The notes under the pieces are model-generated. The model searched no databases, was not told where the DNA came from, and was given only the letters and a program-made list of their open reading frames with translations. From Aeromonas tecta (GTDB lineage Bacteria > Pseudomonadota > Gammaproteobacteria > Enterobacterales > Aeromonadaceae): a stretch of DNA of 64,000 nt. This document shows, piece by piece, positions 1 to 9,927 of the stretch (positions are counted from its first letter, which is position 1; the number at the start of each line of letters is the position of its first letter). Location of the stretch: contig NZ_CDCA01000022.1 of assembly GCF_000820185.1 (NCBI RefSeq), forward strand, positions 237,690-301,689, written 5' to 3'. The translations under genes and the position numbers were made by a program.

Positions 1-441
1 CACGGTACTGCGCTCACCGGAGACGATGTCCTTGATGGTGCGGTTACCTATCTCGGAACGCAGACCGTTGTTGATCTTGCGCTTGAGCAGGTCTTCGGCC
101 TGGATCTTGTTGCCACCACCGGTTGCCAGGTAGTACTTGGAGAAGTCCTCGATCTTCCACTTCACGTAGGAGTCGATGATGAGGTCTTTCTTCTCCGAGG
201 TGACGAAGCGATCCGCCTGACCTTCCAGGGTCTGGATGCGGGCATCCATCTTGCGAACCTGGTCAATCACCGGCACCTTGAAGTGCAGGCCCGGCTCGTA
301 GAGGCGCGGTTCACCGGAGTCAACCCGCTTCACTTTACCAAACTGCACGACTATCCCTTTCTGCCCTTCATCGACGATGAAGACGGAAGAGAAGCAGACC
401 ATGGCGGCCACAGCGATGACACCAATAGCTATTTTCTTCAT
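1..441 (-). CDS. hflC: HflC, membrane protease regulator (3' end cut by window edge)
   Basis: HflC is the SPFH/band-7 partner of HflK; together they form the large periplasm-facing complex around FtsH that modulates its proteolysis of membrane and soluble substrates. Only the first 147 codons are present; the gene continues beyond base 1. The N-terminus (MKKIAIGVIAVAAMVCFSSV) is a membrane anchor, followed by the band-7 start (VDEGQKGIVVQFGKV) and a conserved YEPGLHFKVP segment. The start ATG at 441-439 lies three bases after the hflK stop, so the two are translationally close and co-transcribed as the last genes of the hfq-hflXKC cluster. Identification is by recognised family sequence and gene order. 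Confidence 0.96.
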   Translation of the reverse strand, partial: MKKIAIGVIAVAAMVCFSSVFIVDEGQKGIVVQFGKVKRVDSGEPRLYEPGLHFKVPVIDQVRKMDARIQTLEGQADRFVTSEKKDLIIDSYVKWKIEDFSKYYLATGGGNKIQAEDLLKRKINNGLRSEIGNRTIKDIVSGERSTV

Positions 442-444
442 CTA

Positions 445-1596
445 TTAGTTTCTCCCTGTGCTGAAACGGTCACCGCCACGCAGCGGCGTCGGAGTGGAAT
501 TAGCCCCTTCGTTGGACGGCTGGGCCGGTTCCACCGCAGGTGTGCCTGCCGGACGTGCCGGTTGCACCGCATTCGCCTTGCCAGACAACTTGTCGAGCGG
601 CAGGTAGATCATGCTGTTGTTGCCAGCAGGCATGTCGACTACCACCTTGTTGGTTTGCTGGTAGAGCTCTTCCATGGTTTCCAGGTAGATACGGTCACGG
701 GTCAGCTCTGGCGCGGCCTGATACTGGGGCAGCAGCTCGTTGAAGCGAGCGACTTCACCCTTGGCCTTCAGCACGATCTGGGACTTGTAGCCTTCGGCTT
801 CCTGTTCCAGACGCTTGACCGAGCCGCGGGCCTTTGGCTCCACTTCACGGGCATAGGCTTCCGCTTCACGAATGAAACGCTGCTCATCTTCCTGAGCGGA
901 AATGGCATCATCGAAGGCGTCTTTGACTTCTTCTGGCGGACGGGCCGGCAGGAAGTTGACGTCGACGATCTGCAAACCCATCTGGTAGGGCTCGATGATG
1001 CCATCGATCACCTGCCAGGTCTCCTGACGAACTTTTTCCCGACCCGTGGTCAGTACGTCATCCATCTTGGTGTGACCCACCACGTAGCGCAGGGCGCTGT
1101 CGGTGGCCTGACTCAGACTCTCATCCGCATTGGTGACGCTGAACAGATACTGCTCGGGATCGACCACGCGATACTGCACGTCCATCTCGATCCGGACCAC
1201 GTTCTCGTCCTGGGTCAGCATGAAGCCAGAGGCAGGCAGGGAGCGCACCGATTCCACATCCACCGGGATCACCTTGTCGATGAAGGTCGGTTTCCAGCGC
1301 AGGCCTGGATCCACGTTATGGGAATACTCCCCAAAGCGCAGCACCACACCCCGTTCGGCTTCACGGATGGTATAGAAGCCGCTGACGACCCACACCACCA
1401 CGGCCACTACCAGCGCGATGGAGAGGCCAAACTTGCCTACATCACCACCACCTGATTTGCCGCCGCCGAACAGACCACCGAAACGGCGGCTCACCTTACG
1501 CAGCATTTCATCCAAATCAGGGGGTCCCTGATTCTTGCCGTTATTCCCCCAAGGGTCACGGTCTTTGCCGTTGTTTCCAGGCTCATTCCAAGCCAT
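445..1596 (-). CDS. hflK: HflK, FtsH protease modulator
   Basis: HflK is the partner of HflC in the HflKC-FtsH complex. The 383-residue product starts MAWNEPGNNGKDRDPWG, closely matching the known enterobacterial HflK start. It has a glycine- and proline-rich cytoplasmic tail, one membrane helix at about 55-77, then the SPFH domain (REAERGVVLRFGEY) and an alanine- and glutamate-rich helical region (about 220-270). I chose the ATG at 1596 because GGAG lies six bases upstream; an in-frame ATG 12 bases earlier would overlap this ribosome site. The C-terminal tail is proline-rich and low-complexity, as in the family. The gene lies between hflX and hflC on the same strand. Confidence 0.96.
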   Translation of the reverse strand: MAWNEPGNNGKDRDPWGNNGKNQGPPDLDEMLRKVSRRFGGLFGGGKSGGGDVGKFGLSIALVVAVVVWVVSGFYTIREAERGVVLRFGEYSHNVDPGLRWKPTFIDKVIPVDVESVRSLPASGFMLTQDENVVRIEMDVQYRVVDPEQYLFSVTNADESLSQATDSALRYVVGHTKMDDVLTTGREKVRQETWQVIDGIIEPYQMGLQIVDVNFLPARPPEEVKDAFDDAISAQEDEQRFIREAEAYAREVEPKARGSVKRLEQEAEGYKSQIVLKAKGEVARFNELLPQYQAAPELTRDRIYLETMEELYQQTNKVVVDMPAGNNSMIYLPLDKLSGKANAVQPARPAGTPAVEPAQPSNEGANSTPTPLRGGDRFSTGRN

Positions 1597-1650
1597 CAGC
1601 GTCTCCATTAATACATGCGGATGGATATCATCTCTACCGGGTCATCGTTC

Positions 1651-1685
1651 GTCGATGAAGCCGCTAAGCCTTCATCTTCATCGAC
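1651..1685. repeat. Hairpin in hflX-hflK spacer
   Basis: A perfect 10-base inverted repeat (GTCGATGAAG and CTTCATCGAC) with a 15-base loop lies in the 92-base spacer between hflX and hflK. The left arm can alternatively pair with a nearer CTTCATC. No T-run follows on the minus strand, so it does not look like a strong intrinsic terminator. An mRNA processing or stability element inside the operon is possible; the function is inference. Confidence 0.5.
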
Positions 1686-1688
1686 CAA

Positions 1689-2975
1689 TCAATGCCTGAT
1701 AAAGCGTTGTAAACTCTCACCTTCTTGCTTCATGAGGCGGTTCCAGTCGGCCACTTGCAAGCGCACCTCCAGGACAAAATCCCCCTCCTCACTGAAAGCT
1801 TCCTGCTCGATACCTTTCAGCCGATAGAGCGCACTGCGCAATCTGGCGGCCGAGGGTGGCAACTGCAGGGTGTGATGGACCATGGATCCAGCCAGCAATT
1901 CGGTCAGGGCCGCGAACAGGTATTCGCTCCCCTCACCGGTCTGGGCCGACAGCCAGATCCGCACCGGGCGACCCTCGTCATCCCGCTCCAGGCCGGCCGG
2001 ACGATCGGTCAGCTTGTCTATCTTGTTACAGATCATCAGCTGAGGGCGGTCGTCCGCCTCGATCTCGGCCAGCACTGTCTGCACCGAATCGACATTCTCC
2101 TGCATCTGCTCATCGGCACAATCCACGACGTGCAGCAGCAAGTCCGCTTCGCGGGTCTCCTGCAGCGTCGCCTTGAAGGCCGCGACCAGATCATGAGGCA
2201 AGTGCCGAATAAATCCAACTGTATCCGCCAGGATCACATCACCCACATCCTGAATCACCACTTTACGCAGGGTGGGATCCAGAGTTGCGAACAATTGGTC
2301 GGCAGCATACACGCTGGCATCTGTAAGTTGGTTGAACAAAGTGGACTTTCCGGCGTTGGTGTAACCCACCAAAGAGACGGTCGGCACTTCGTTGCGGTTA
2401 CGGGCGCGACGACCCTGTTCCCGCTGTTTTGCCACTTTGTCGAGTCGACGCAAAATCGCCTTGATGCGTTCCCGCAGCAGGCGTCGGTCGGTCTCAAGTT
2501 GAGTTTCACCCGGACCACGCAGACCGATCCCGCCCTTCTGACGCTCAAGGTGGGTCCAGCCTCGCACCAGGCGAGTAGAAAGATGGCGCAATTGGGCCAG
2601 TTCGACCTGCAACTTGCCTTCGTGGGTACGAGCGCGCTGGGCGAAGATATCGAGGATAAGGCCGGTTCTGTCTACCACCCGGCACTGGAACAGACGCTCC
2701 AGGTTACGCTCCTGGGCAGGAGTCAGGGCATGGTTGAAGATGACCACGTCAGCACCCAGCATCTGCACCTGGGACGCGATCTCTTCAGCCTTGCCGCTAC
2801 CGACAAAAAATTTGGCACTGGGTGCGCTGCGGCTGGTAGTCACCACCCCCAGCGCATTGACCCCGGCCGAGCTCACCAGCATTTTGAGCTCTTCCAGATC
2901 CTCCCGCTCACCCTCATCGCTGAAGTTGACATGTACCAGAACGGCCTGTTCACCAGCTTCATAACGGTCAAACAA
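1689..2975 (-). CDS. hflX: HflX, ribosome-associated GTPase
   Basis: HflX is a GTPase that binds the 50S subunit and splits stalled or heat-damaged 70S ribosomes. The 428-residue product has the N-terminal HflX domain (about 10-180, including the glycine-rich RGPGETQLETDRR segment) and a G domain from about 197. The G1 motif is GYTNAGKST, G3 is DTVGF and G4 is NKID. Length and motifs match the enterobacterial protein. It lies directly downstream of hfq, with a 63-base spacer, as in most gammaproteobacteria. The start MFDRYEAGEQAVLVHV matches the family. Confidence 0.97.
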   Translation of the reverse strand: MFDRYEAGEQAVLVHVNFSDEGEREDLEELKMLVSSAGVNALGVVTTSRSAPSAKFFVGSGKAEEIASQVQMLGADVVIFNHALTPAQERNLERLFQCRVVDRTGLILDIFAQRARTHEGKLQVELAQLRHLSTRLVRGWTHLERQKGGIGLRGPGETQLETDRRLLRERIKAILRRLDKVAKQREQGRRARNRNEVPTVSLVGYTNAGKSTLFNQLTDASVYAADQLFATLDPTLRKVVIQDVGDVILADTVGFIRHLPHDLVAAFKATLQETREADLLLHVVDCADEQMQENVDSVQTVLAEIEADDRPQLMICNKIDKLTDRPAGLERDDEGRPVRIWLSAQTGEGSEYLFAALTELLAGSMVHHTLQLPPSAARLRSALYRLKGIEQEAFSEEGDFVLEVRLQVADWNRLMKQEGESLQRFIRH

Positions 2976-3038
2976 GCGCTTGCTCCTTAACAGGTCTCAT
3001 GATGAATCCGGGTTGACGAGCCGGCTCGCCGCGGGATA

Positions 3039-3302
3039 TCACGCCTCGGCTTCACCTTGCTCTTCACCGGCAGCGCCCGGGACGTGCTGGTGATGGTTGA
3101 CGGCACGGGCCGGCACCACGGTAGAAATGGCGTGCTTGTAAACCATCTGGCTCACGGTGTTCTTCAGCAAAATGACAAACTGGTCAAACGATTCGATCTG
3201 ACCCTGCAGTTTGATGCCGTTGACCAAATAGATAGAAACAGGAATCCGCTCACGGCGCAGCGCATTCAAAAACGGGTCTTGGAGAGATTGCCCCTTAGCC
3301 AT
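3039..3302 (-). CDS. hfq: Hfq, RNA chaperone
   Basis: Hfq is a hexameric Sm-like protein that pairs small RNAs with mRNAs. The 87-residue sequence has the canonical [20 protein letters not shown] start, the Sm1 region ([19 protein letters not shown]) and the Sm2 motif (YKHAIST). The C-terminal tail is short, histidine- then glutamate/alanine-rich, and shorter than the roughly 102-residue E. coli protein. It is part of the miaA-hfq-hflX cluster. The 72-base gap after miaA is AT-rich and could hold a promoter, but none was assigned. Confidence 0.98.
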   Translation of the reverse strand: MAKGQSLQDPFLNALRRERIPVSIYLVNGIKLQGQIESFDQFVILLKNTVSQMVYKHAISTVVPARAVNHHQHVPGAAGEEQGEAEA

Positions 3303-3374
3303 CTTTCTTTTCCTTATAGTTTGTTGTTTTTAAACACCGGATATCAATATAACAACCTGATTATACAGGGAGTG

Positions 3375-4307
3375 TCAAGCCGCACCAGCGCGGGCAACGA
3401 CCCTCGCCAGATTGTCAGACTCACCAGATTCCAACCAGGTCAGATCGGGCCAACCGCGCAACCAGGTCATCTGACGCTTGGCCAACTGGCGGGTGGCAAC
3501 AATGCCACGATAACGCATCTCATCATATCCCACTTCCCCTGCCAGGTAGTCCCACATTTGGCGGTAGCCAACGCAGCGAATAGCAGGCAGGTCAGGGGTG
3601 AGATCCCCCCGTTCAAACAGGCCGCGCACCTCTTGCTCGAAACCATTTTGCAGCATCAGATCGAAGCGTTGTTCGATACGTTGATGCAACAGGGCGCGAT
3701 CGCTCGGGGCGATGGCAAATTGATGCACGCGATAGGGTAATCCTTCCCCCTGTACCTGGGTCAGCTCGGTGAGCGTCTTGCCGCTGATGCGATAGACCTC
3801 CAGCGCCCGGCTCAGACGCTGCGGGTCGTTGGGGTGAATGCGCGCGCCAGCCACCGGGTCGATGCGTACCAGCTCGTCGTGCAGCGCCTGCCAACCGAGG
3901 CGGGCCGCCTCTTCTTCCAGCACGGCGCGAATGGCAGGATCGGCAGGCGGCAGCGGGGAGAGCCCTTCCAGCAGCGCCTTGAAATAGAGCATGGTGCCCC
4001 CCACCAGCAGCGGGATGCGGCCACGGGACGCTATCTCGTCCATCTCGCGCAGGGCATCGCGGCAGAAATCCGCCGCCGAATAGCTCATGGCGGGATCGAG
4101 AATATCGATCAGCCGATGGGGAGCCTGCGCCAGCTCGGCGGCACTGGGCTTGGCGGTGCCGATATCCATGCCGCGATAGATGAGCGCGGAGTCCACGCTG
4201 ATGATGTCGCAGGGCAGGGTCTGACACAGAGCGATGGCGAGATCCGTCTTACCGGAGGCCGTCGGCCCCATCAGAAAAATTGCATTCGGCAACTCAGCCA
4301 CGTTCAC
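3375..4307 (-). CDS. miaA: MiaA, tRNA dimethylallyltransferase
   Basis: MiaA transfers a dimethylallyl group to A37 of tRNAs reading UNN codons, the first step towards ms2i6A. The 310-residue product has the P-loop GPTASGKT near residue 14, the [16 protein letters not shown] segment that binds the tRNA and prenyl substrate, [13 protein letters not shown], and a C-terminal [13 protein letters not shown]. Length and motifs are standard. It lies 72 bases downstream of mutL and 72 bases upstream of hfq on the same strand. Confidence 0.97.
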   Translation of the reverse strand: MNVAELPNAIFLMGPTASGKTDLAIALCQTLPCDIISVDSALIYRGMDIGTAKPSAAELAQAPHRLIDILDPAMSYSAADFCRDALREMDEIASRGRIPLLVGGTMLYFKALLEGLSPLPPADPAIRAVLEEEAARLGWQALHDELVRIDPVAGARIHPNDPQRLSRALEVYRISGKTLTELTQVQGEGLPYRVHQFAIAPSDRALLHQRIEQRFDLMLQNGFEQEVRGLFERGDLTPDLPAIRCVGYRQMWDYLAGEVGYDEMRYRGIVATRQLAKRQMTWLRGWPDLTWLESGESDNLARVVARAGAA

Positions 4308-4379
4308 TTTCCTCTAGCACAGCGAGTCAAAGGCCTGACAGATACCAACCCAGGGTTCATTGGAATGGTGCCTGGCAAC

Positions 4380-6248
4380 TCAGCCGCCATGCGCAAATTC
4401 TTCCAGCACGGCAGCCAACGACAGCGGGCGTACCATGCGAATGTCTGCCAGTTGGTCACTGAAATCGGTCACAAGTTCCGTCAGCAAGCGACTGGCTGTT
4501 GAAAAATCATATATTTTTTCGGTGCTTATGCCCTGCTCCACCAGCCATTGGCATACTACTTCAGCCAGCTGGTTTGCATCACTGTCAGATCCGCTCTCGA
4601 TTAACTGCAGCAATTCGGGTAAGAGGCGCACCAGATCGGTCTGGCGCAACAAGGCAGGCACCCGAGTCAGGATCATGGTGTCGCGCCCACCGCTTTTCAA
4701 CTCCAGCCCGATGCGTTTGAGCAAACGTTCCTGCTCTTCAACCAGCGCGACCAGGGTTTTGGGCAACTTGAAGGAGACCGGCAGCAACAGGGGCTGGGCC
4801 GCCAGGCCTTGGCCCCAGGCCTCCAGCAGCCAGTGGCGCAGCAGCAGGCGCTCGGCCCGCACCAGGGAGAGCAGCGCCAGCTGACCGTTTCGCTCCAGCA
4901 GCAGATACGCCTGCTCCACCAGGCTCAGGGCACGGATCCCTTGCGGGGATTGGCTGGCTGCAGCAGGGCCCGGCGCCGTGGCAGGGGCGCTCCCGGCGAT
5001 GGGCAAAGTGGTGAGCAAGGAGCCCATGCCGCGCATGGCTTCCCGGCTGGGGGGCTCAGGAGGTTGATAACCGCCGGCGCGGGCTCCGCCACCTTCTCGC
5101 ACCTCCGCAGACTGGGCCGAGGCACGATAACTGTGCTCGGCCCCGTACCATTCCGGGCGTGGAGCCTGCCCCGGATAGGCCGCTGGTGGCGTGGCTGGCA
5201 GTTCAATCTGACTGCTAGCCAGTGGTTCAGCCATAGATTCATCTGCCTTGGCCGCCTCGTGCAGGGCGCTGAACAGGGCCTGGAAGATGAAGTCATGGAT
5301 GAGGCGGGCCTGGTGGAAACGCACCTCGTGCTTGGCCGGATGCACGTTCACATCCACCTGGCGGGGATCCAGCTCGATGTAGAGCACATAGGCGGCGAAG
5401 CTGTTGGCGGGCAGCAGCTCGTCATAGGCCTGGCGGATGGCATGATTGATGAGCTTGTCGCGCATCATGCGGCCATTCACATAGGTGTATTGCAGATCGT
5501 TCTGCGGCCTTGCCCCTGCAGGCGTGGCCAGCCAGCCCCATAGCCGCACGTCGCTGTGCTCGCTTTCCACCGCCAGGGCGTGGTGCATGAAGGGGGTGCC
5601 GCAGACGGCGGCGAGGCGGCGCTCCTGCTCTGGCACCGTGTTGGCAGACTTGTACTGGCGCACCACCTTGCCGTTGTGGCGCAGGATCAGGGTGACGTCG
5701 AAACGGGAGAGCGCAATGCGGCGGATCAGCTCGTCGATGTGAGCGAACTCGGTCTTCTCGCTGCGCATAAACTTGCGCCTGGCCGGGGTGTTGAAGAAGA
5801 GATCCACCACCTCCACCGTGGTGCCCACCGGGTGGGCCGCCGGCTTGACGGTGACCCCCATCTCGCGCCCTTCCGCCTGGGCTTGCCAGGCTTCGCTCTG
5901 TTCGGTGGTGCGGGAGGTCAGGGTGAGACGAGAGACGGAGCTGATGGAGGCGAGCGCCTCCCCCCGAAACCCCAGGCTGCAGATCCCCTCCAGATCGTCC
6001 AGGGTCGCCACCTTGGAGGTGGCGTGGCGTGACAGCGCCAGCACCAGCTCATCCTTGGGCACGCCGCTGCCGTTGTCGCGGATGCGGATGAGCTTGGCGC
6101 CGCCCTTGTCGATGTCGACTTCGATCCGGTCTGCGCCCGCATCCAGGCTGTTTTCTACCAGCTCCTTCACCACGGAGGAGGGCCGTTCAACCACCTCCCC
6201 TGCGGCAATCTGGTTCGCCAGAATAGGAGGCAATATACGGATCGGCAT
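4380..6248 (-). CDS. mutL: MutL, DNA mismatch repair ATPase
   Basis: MutL links MutS mismatch recognition to MutH and UvrD action. The 622-residue product has the GHKL ATPase fold at its N-terminus: IAAGEVVERPSSVVKELVEN, then DNGSGV and GFRGEALASI. A transducer domain follows (to about 330), then a proline/alanine-rich linker (about 340-430) and the dimerisation domain. No DQHA(x)2E(x)4E endonuclease motif is seen, consistent with MutH-dependent gammaproteobacterial MutL. It follows amiB with a 19-base gap, the usual arrangement. Confidence 0.97.
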   Translation of the reverse strand: MPIRILPPILANQIAAGEVVERPSSVVKELVENSLDAGADRIEVDIDKGGAKLIRIRDNGSGVPKDELVLALSRHATSKVATLDDLEGICSLGFRGEALASISSVSRLTLTSRTTEQSEAWQAQAEGREMGVTVKPAAHPVGTTVEVVDLFFNTPARRKFMRSEKTEFAHIDELIRRIALSRFDVTLILRHNGKVVRQYKSANTVPEQERRLAAVCGTPFMHHALAVESEHSDVRLWGWLATPAGARPQNDLQYTYVNGRMMRDKLINHAIRQAYDELLPANSFAAYVLYIELDPRQVDVNVHPAKHEVRFHQARLIHDFIFQALFSALHEAAKADESMAEPLASSQIELPATPPAAYPGQAPRPEWYGAEHSYRASAQSAEVREGGGARAGGYQPPEPPSREAMRGMGSLLTTLPIAGSAPATAPGPAAASQSPQGIRALSLVEQAYLLLERNGQLALLSLVRAERLLLRHWLLEAWGQGLAAQPLLLPVSFKLPKTLVALVEEQERLLKRIGLELKSGGRDTMILTRVPALLRQTDLVRLLPELLQLIESGSDSDANQLAEVVCQWLVEQGISTEKIYDFSTASRLLTELVTDFSDQLADIRMVRPLSLAAVLEEFAHGG

Positions 6249-6267
6249 CGGCTACTCCTGATTTTTA

Positions 6268-7806
6268 TTATTGCGGGATGTAGAGCACCTGCCCCACCTG
6301 GATGTCCCGTGATTTCAACTTGTTGATCTCCACCAGCCGCGCCTGGCTCACCCCGTGCTTCTCGGCGAGGCGGGAGAGGCTCTGGCCGCGGGTGACCACG
6401 TGGCGGAGCATCTTCGACTTGTCGTTGGCCTGCACCGTGCTGACCGGCGTGCTCGGCTCCTTGGCCGCCACCTTGTAGGGCTTGATAACCCCGGCGCCCG
6501 AACCACCGACACTGCTGACCGGGGCACCGCCGTCACTGCTGCGGGTCGGCACCGTCGCCGGCATACGGTTGACGATCTGCTGCTGGGGTGCGGGGGCCTG
6601 GGCGGTGACTGTCTTTCTCGCCGCCGGCTGGCTGGCTGCCACCGCGGTCTGACCCTTGCCGGTCATCATGGGGCCCTTGGTCGGGTGGCTGCGATAGTAG
6701 TTGCGGATCCCCTCGAAGATGGCGCGTGCCAGCTGATCCTGGTAACTGGCGGTGGCCAGCAGCTTCTCTTCCGCGTGGTTGGAGATAAAGCCGGTTTCCA
6801 CCAGTACGGAGGGAATGTCCGGCGCCTTCAACACCGCCAGACTGGCGTGTTCCGGCGCCTTCTTGTGCAGCCGAGCGACCTTGCCCATGGAGCGCAGGAT
6901 CTGGCGGCTGACGTCATAACCTTCGGCTCTGGACTTGTCCATAGAGAGGTCGAGAAAGGTCTGCGCCAAGTAGGGATTGGGATCGGATTCGGCCAATACC
7001 TTGCCAACCCCGCCCAGCAGTTCCCCCTGCTTCTCCTGCTTCTCCAGCCAGCTGCCCATCTCGCGGTTGGCACGGTTGGTCGACAACACCCAGACCGAGG
7101 CGCCACGCGGCGTGGAGTTGTGGAAGCTGTCCGCGTGTACCGACACCAGCAGATCGGCCTTGGCCTTGCGGGCAATCTCGGAGCGCTTGTTCAGGTCGAC
7201 GAAGTAGTCGCCACGGCGGGTCATCACGGCGCGCATGCCGGGCTCGCGATCGATCAGAGCCGCCAGCTTCTGGGATACCGCCAGGGTCACCCGTTTCTCG
7301 TAGGTGCGGCGCGGGCCGATGGAGCCCGGATCTTCCCCGCCATGACCGGGATCGATGGCGATGACGATGGCCTTGCCGTGGCCGCCGACGGGGGCGGACT
7401 GGGCTGCAGCTGCAGCGCCCCGCTCCTCATAGGGCAGGTCGATCACCAGCCGGTGGCCGTAGGGACCCGCCGGCGCCAGCGGGAACACCACCGGTTTGAT
7501 GGTGGAGCTGAGATCCAGCACCAGTCGCAGGCTGCCCTTCTCGAGCGGCGTGCTCTCGCGGATCTTGCGCACCAGCTCGCTCTTGTTCTCGATGCGCGCC
7601 AGATTGGCGACGTTATTCGCCCCTTTCAGGTCGATTACCAGCCGGCTCGGGCCGGTCAGGGTGAAGTAGTTGAAATTGGGGGCGCTGCTCATGTCGAGCA
7701 CCACCCGGGTATTATCCGGTGATGGCCATACCCGCACACTCTTGAGCTGATTCGCATAAGAGGGCAGAGCCAACAGGGAAAGAACAAGGACAAGGATCAC
7801 GCGCAC
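6268..7806 (-). CDS. amiB: AmiB-type N-acetylmuramoyl-L-alanine amidase
   Basis: A periplasmic zinc amidase that cleaves the amide bond between MurNAc and the stem peptide to split daughter cells. The 512-residue protein has a signal peptide (about 1-18), an AMIN septal-targeting domain (about 20-125), an Amidase_3 catalytic domain (about 150-370) and a C-terminal LysM ([19 protein letters not shown] to the end). The zinc site shows as [17 protein letters not shown] and the glutamate in VETGFISN. Between them is a 90-residue low-complexity linker. The start overlaps the end of tsaE by 10 bases, so the two are probably translationally coupled. Confidence 0.95.
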   Translation of the reverse strand: MRVILVLVLSLLALPSYANQLKSVRVWPSPDNTRVVLDMSSAPNFNYFTLTGPSRLVIDLKGANNVANLARIENKSELVRKIRESTPLEKGSLRLVLDLSSTIKPVVFPLAPAGPYGHRLVIDLPYEERGAAAAAQSAPVGGHGKAIVIAIDPGHGGEDPGSIGPRRTYEKRVTLAVSQKLAALIDREPGMRAVMTRRGDYFVDLNKRSEIARKAKADLLVSVHADSFHNSTPRGASVWVLSTNRANREMGSWLEKQEKQGELLGGVGKVLAESDPNPYLAQTFLDLSMDKSRAEGYDVSRQILRSMGKVARLHKKAPEHASLAVLKAPDIPSVLVETGFISNHAEEKLLATASYQDQLARAIFEGIRNYYRSHPTKGPMMTGKGQTAVAASQPAARKTVTAQAPAPQQQIVNRMPATVPTRSSDGGAPVSSVGGSGAGVIKPYKVAAKEPSTPVSTVQANDKSKMLRHVVTRGQSLSRLAEKHGVSQARLVEINKLKSRDIQVGQVLYIPQ

Positions 7807-8270
7807 TGAGATGACAACCGTTCCAGAATGGCTTCGCCAATAGCAGTGCGGGCCTCTATCAGGGCCTCACGCTGCTCGTTTACATACGTCAGGGTAATCT
7901 CGAGATCGGGGGCAGGCAGCCAACCTTCCCCTTTTTCCGGCCACTCCACCAGGCAGAGCGTATCGGCGCCGAAATAGTCCCGAATACCCATGAATTCCAG
8001 CTCTTCCGGATCGGCTAGGCGATAGAGATCGAAGTGATAGACCTGCCAGTTGGCCAGTTCATAGGGCTCCACTAGGGTATAGGTCGGACTCTTAACCTTG
8101 CCTTGATGGCCAAGCCCTTGCACCCATCCACGAGTCAGGGTGGTCTTGCCGGCCCCGAGGGTGCCGTGTAGAAAAACCGTGGTCGCCTGCTGGCACGCCT
8201 GTGCCAGACGCCCACCCAGTGCCACTGTTGCTGCCTCATCCGGCAGTGTCATCATCAACTTTTTTGCCAT
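7797..8270 (-). CDS. tsaE: TsaE, tRNA t6A modification ATPase
   Basis: TsaE (YjeE) is the ATPase that cycles the TsaBD complex making threonylcarbamoyl-adenosine at tRNA position 37. The 157-residue sequence has a Walker A ([13 protein letters not shown]) near residue 37, [11 protein letters not shown], and the Walker-B-like HFDLYRL and LVEWPEK segments. It lies between nnr and amiB, as in E. coli. The gap to nnr is only 19 bases and the overlap with amiB is 10. Confidence 0.96.
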   Translation of the reverse strand: MAKKLMMTLPDEAATVALGGRLAQACQQATTVFLHGTLGAGKTTLTRGWVQGLGHQGKVKSPTYTLVEPYELANWQVYHFDLYRLADPEELEFMGIRDYFGADTLCLVEWPEKGEGWLPAPDLEITLTYVNEQREALIEARTAIGEAILERLSSQCA

Positions 8271-8289
8271 GTTCTTCTTTTATAACTTG

Positions 8290-9792
8290 TTACGGTGTCG
8301 GATTGACCAGACGGCGGATCCAGGGCAGCAGGTCCGATGCCAGCATGCCCCTCTCCCCCTCGGCAGCCGCGCAATCGGCGGCCTCCCCGTGGATAACGGC
8401 GCCTAGCCGGGTCGCCACGCTGGCAGACCAGCCCTGTGCCAGGAGGGCGGCTATTATACCAGATAACAGATCGCCCATGCCGCCACTGGCCATGCCGGGG
8501 TTGCCCTCGCTACAGAGGGTGATGCACCGGCTATCGCAGATCAGCGAACCTGCGCCCTTGAGCAGCACGACACCGCCATATTGCTGTTGCAGCCGTGCGA
8601 CGGCGGCGAAGCGATCCGCTTCGATCTCGTCGATGGAGCAAGCCAGCAGACGAGCCGCCTCCCCCGGGTGAGGGGTGAGCACCCAATTATCCTGATGACG
8701 GGGATGAAGCGCCAGCCAATTCAATCCATCGGCATCCAATACCAGCGGCTCCCCGGTCGCCGTCAGCCGCTCACACTGGGCCTTTGCCCACTCGTCCTGA
8801 CCGAGCCCCGGCCCCAACACCCGCACCGTGGGCCAGCTCTCATCCATTCCCACCTGCCAGCCCATCAGCTCGGGTTGCACCAGACTGGCGGGGGGGAGGT
8901 CTGGATGTTGGCAGAGCCGCACCAATCCGGCCCCCGCCCGCAGGCAAGCCTGTCCCGCGAGCAAAATGGCCCCCTGCATGCCGAGGTTGCCCCCCACCAG
9001 CAGCACCCTGCCGTTGCTCCCCTTGTGGGCCGAGCGGCGACGCGGGCTGAGCAAGCCCTTGAGGCTGGGATAATCGATGCGCAGGGCGGCGGGGATCGGC
9101 TCGGCATCCGGCGTTACCCCGAGGGGGTCAAAGTCGAGCAGACCGACGCCGTCCACGCCATCGGCGGTCAGCATGCCCTGCTTGATGCCGATGAAGGTGA
9201 GGGTGCGGCTGGCGCGCACCATGGCGCCCATGGCGCGGCCGGTGTCGGCGTTGAGCCCGGAGGGGAGATCCACGGCCAGCACTGGCGCATTCAAGCCATT
9301 GATTGTTGCGACGATCTTTGTCATTGAAGAGGAGAGGGAGATATGGACACCGGTGCCAAGCAGTGCATCGACCACCAGATCCGGTGGCGTCAGCAGCGCG
9401 GGAGTGAACGCCTCGAACATCAGCACAGTGCCCCCCGCCGCCAGCCACTCATCGGCCGCCCGTCTGGCATCGCCGCTGAGCCGATCGGGCGCGCGCGCGG
9501 CGATCACCACAGGGTCGAGGCCGGCTCGCCTGGCGAGACGCGCCAGCACATAGCCATCGCCGCCGTTGTTGCCTGGGCCGACGAAGATCCACCAGTGGCT
9601 GCTCTGGGGCCAGTGGCGGCGGGCATAAGAGAGCAAGGCCCCGCCGGCCCGCGTCATCAGCGGATAAGTATCACCCCCTTCGCGCTCGGCCCAGCGCCGC
9701 TCCAGCATGCGGATCTGTTCGGTCCGCCATAACGGCTGTGCTAGACTGGTGCCTTGTTCCCCGCAGATAGCATCCTCGATAACCTGTACCAT
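8290..9792 (-). CDS. nnr: Nnr, bifunctional NAD(P)H-hydrate repair enzyme
   Basis: This enzyme repairs damaged NAD(P)H: the N-terminal epimerase interconverts R- and S-hydrates, and the C-terminal ADP/ATP-dependent dehydratase restores NAD(P)H. The 500-residue protein has the YjeF_N fold (about 20-220; FVGPGNNGGDGYVLARLARR, AVDLPSGLNADTG) and the ribokinase-like dehydratase domain (about 235-495; VLLVGGNLGMQGAILLAG, VLTPHPGEAARLL, GMASGGMGDLLSG). It is the first gene of the minus-strand cluster and is divergent from queG, with a 135-base intergenic region. Confidence 0.95.
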   Translation of the reverse strand: MVQVIEDAICGEQGTSLAQPLWRTEQIRMLERRWAEREGGDTYPLMTRAGGALLSYARRHWPQSSHWWIFVGPGNNGGDGYVLARLARRAGLDPVVIAARAPDRLSGDARRAADEWLAAGGTVLMFEAFTPALLTPPDLVVDALLGTGVHISLSSSMTKIVATINGLNAPVLAVDLPSGLNADTGRAMGAMVRASRTLTFIGIKQGMLTADGVDGVGLLDFDPLGVTPDAEPIPAALRIDYPSLKGLLSPRRRSAHKGSNGRVLLVGGNLGMQGAILLAGQACLRAGAGLVRLCQHPDLPPASLVQPELMGWQVGMDESWPTVRVLGPGLGQDEWAKAQCERLTATGEPLVLDADGLNWLALHPRHQDNWVLTPHPGEAARLLACSIDEIEADRFAAVARLQQQYGGVVLLKGAGSLICDSRCITLCSEGNPGMASGGMGDLLSGIIAALLAQGWSASVATRLGAVIHGEAADCAAAEGERGMLASDLLPWIRRLVNPTP

Positions 9793-9927
9793 GACGGCTC
9801 CCGACCTTCATCATCCAGTGACCCAGCGCTCAGACACTGGGCATATGACGTGGCATGACGACGCCCGACCAAGGGTGCGTTTCGCGCCACCAATGCGGGC
9901 CCAGTGCCGGCAGGCAGATGACGCAGC

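Noticed and set aside
283..1455. Long plus-strand frame of 390 codons over hflK
   Set aside because: It lies opposite hflK, has no family features and is rich in His/Arg/Leu, as expected of antisense frames in G+C-rich genes.
1725..2990. 421-codon frame opposite hflX
   Set aside because: The true HflX motifs are on the other strand; this is a codon-bias shadow.
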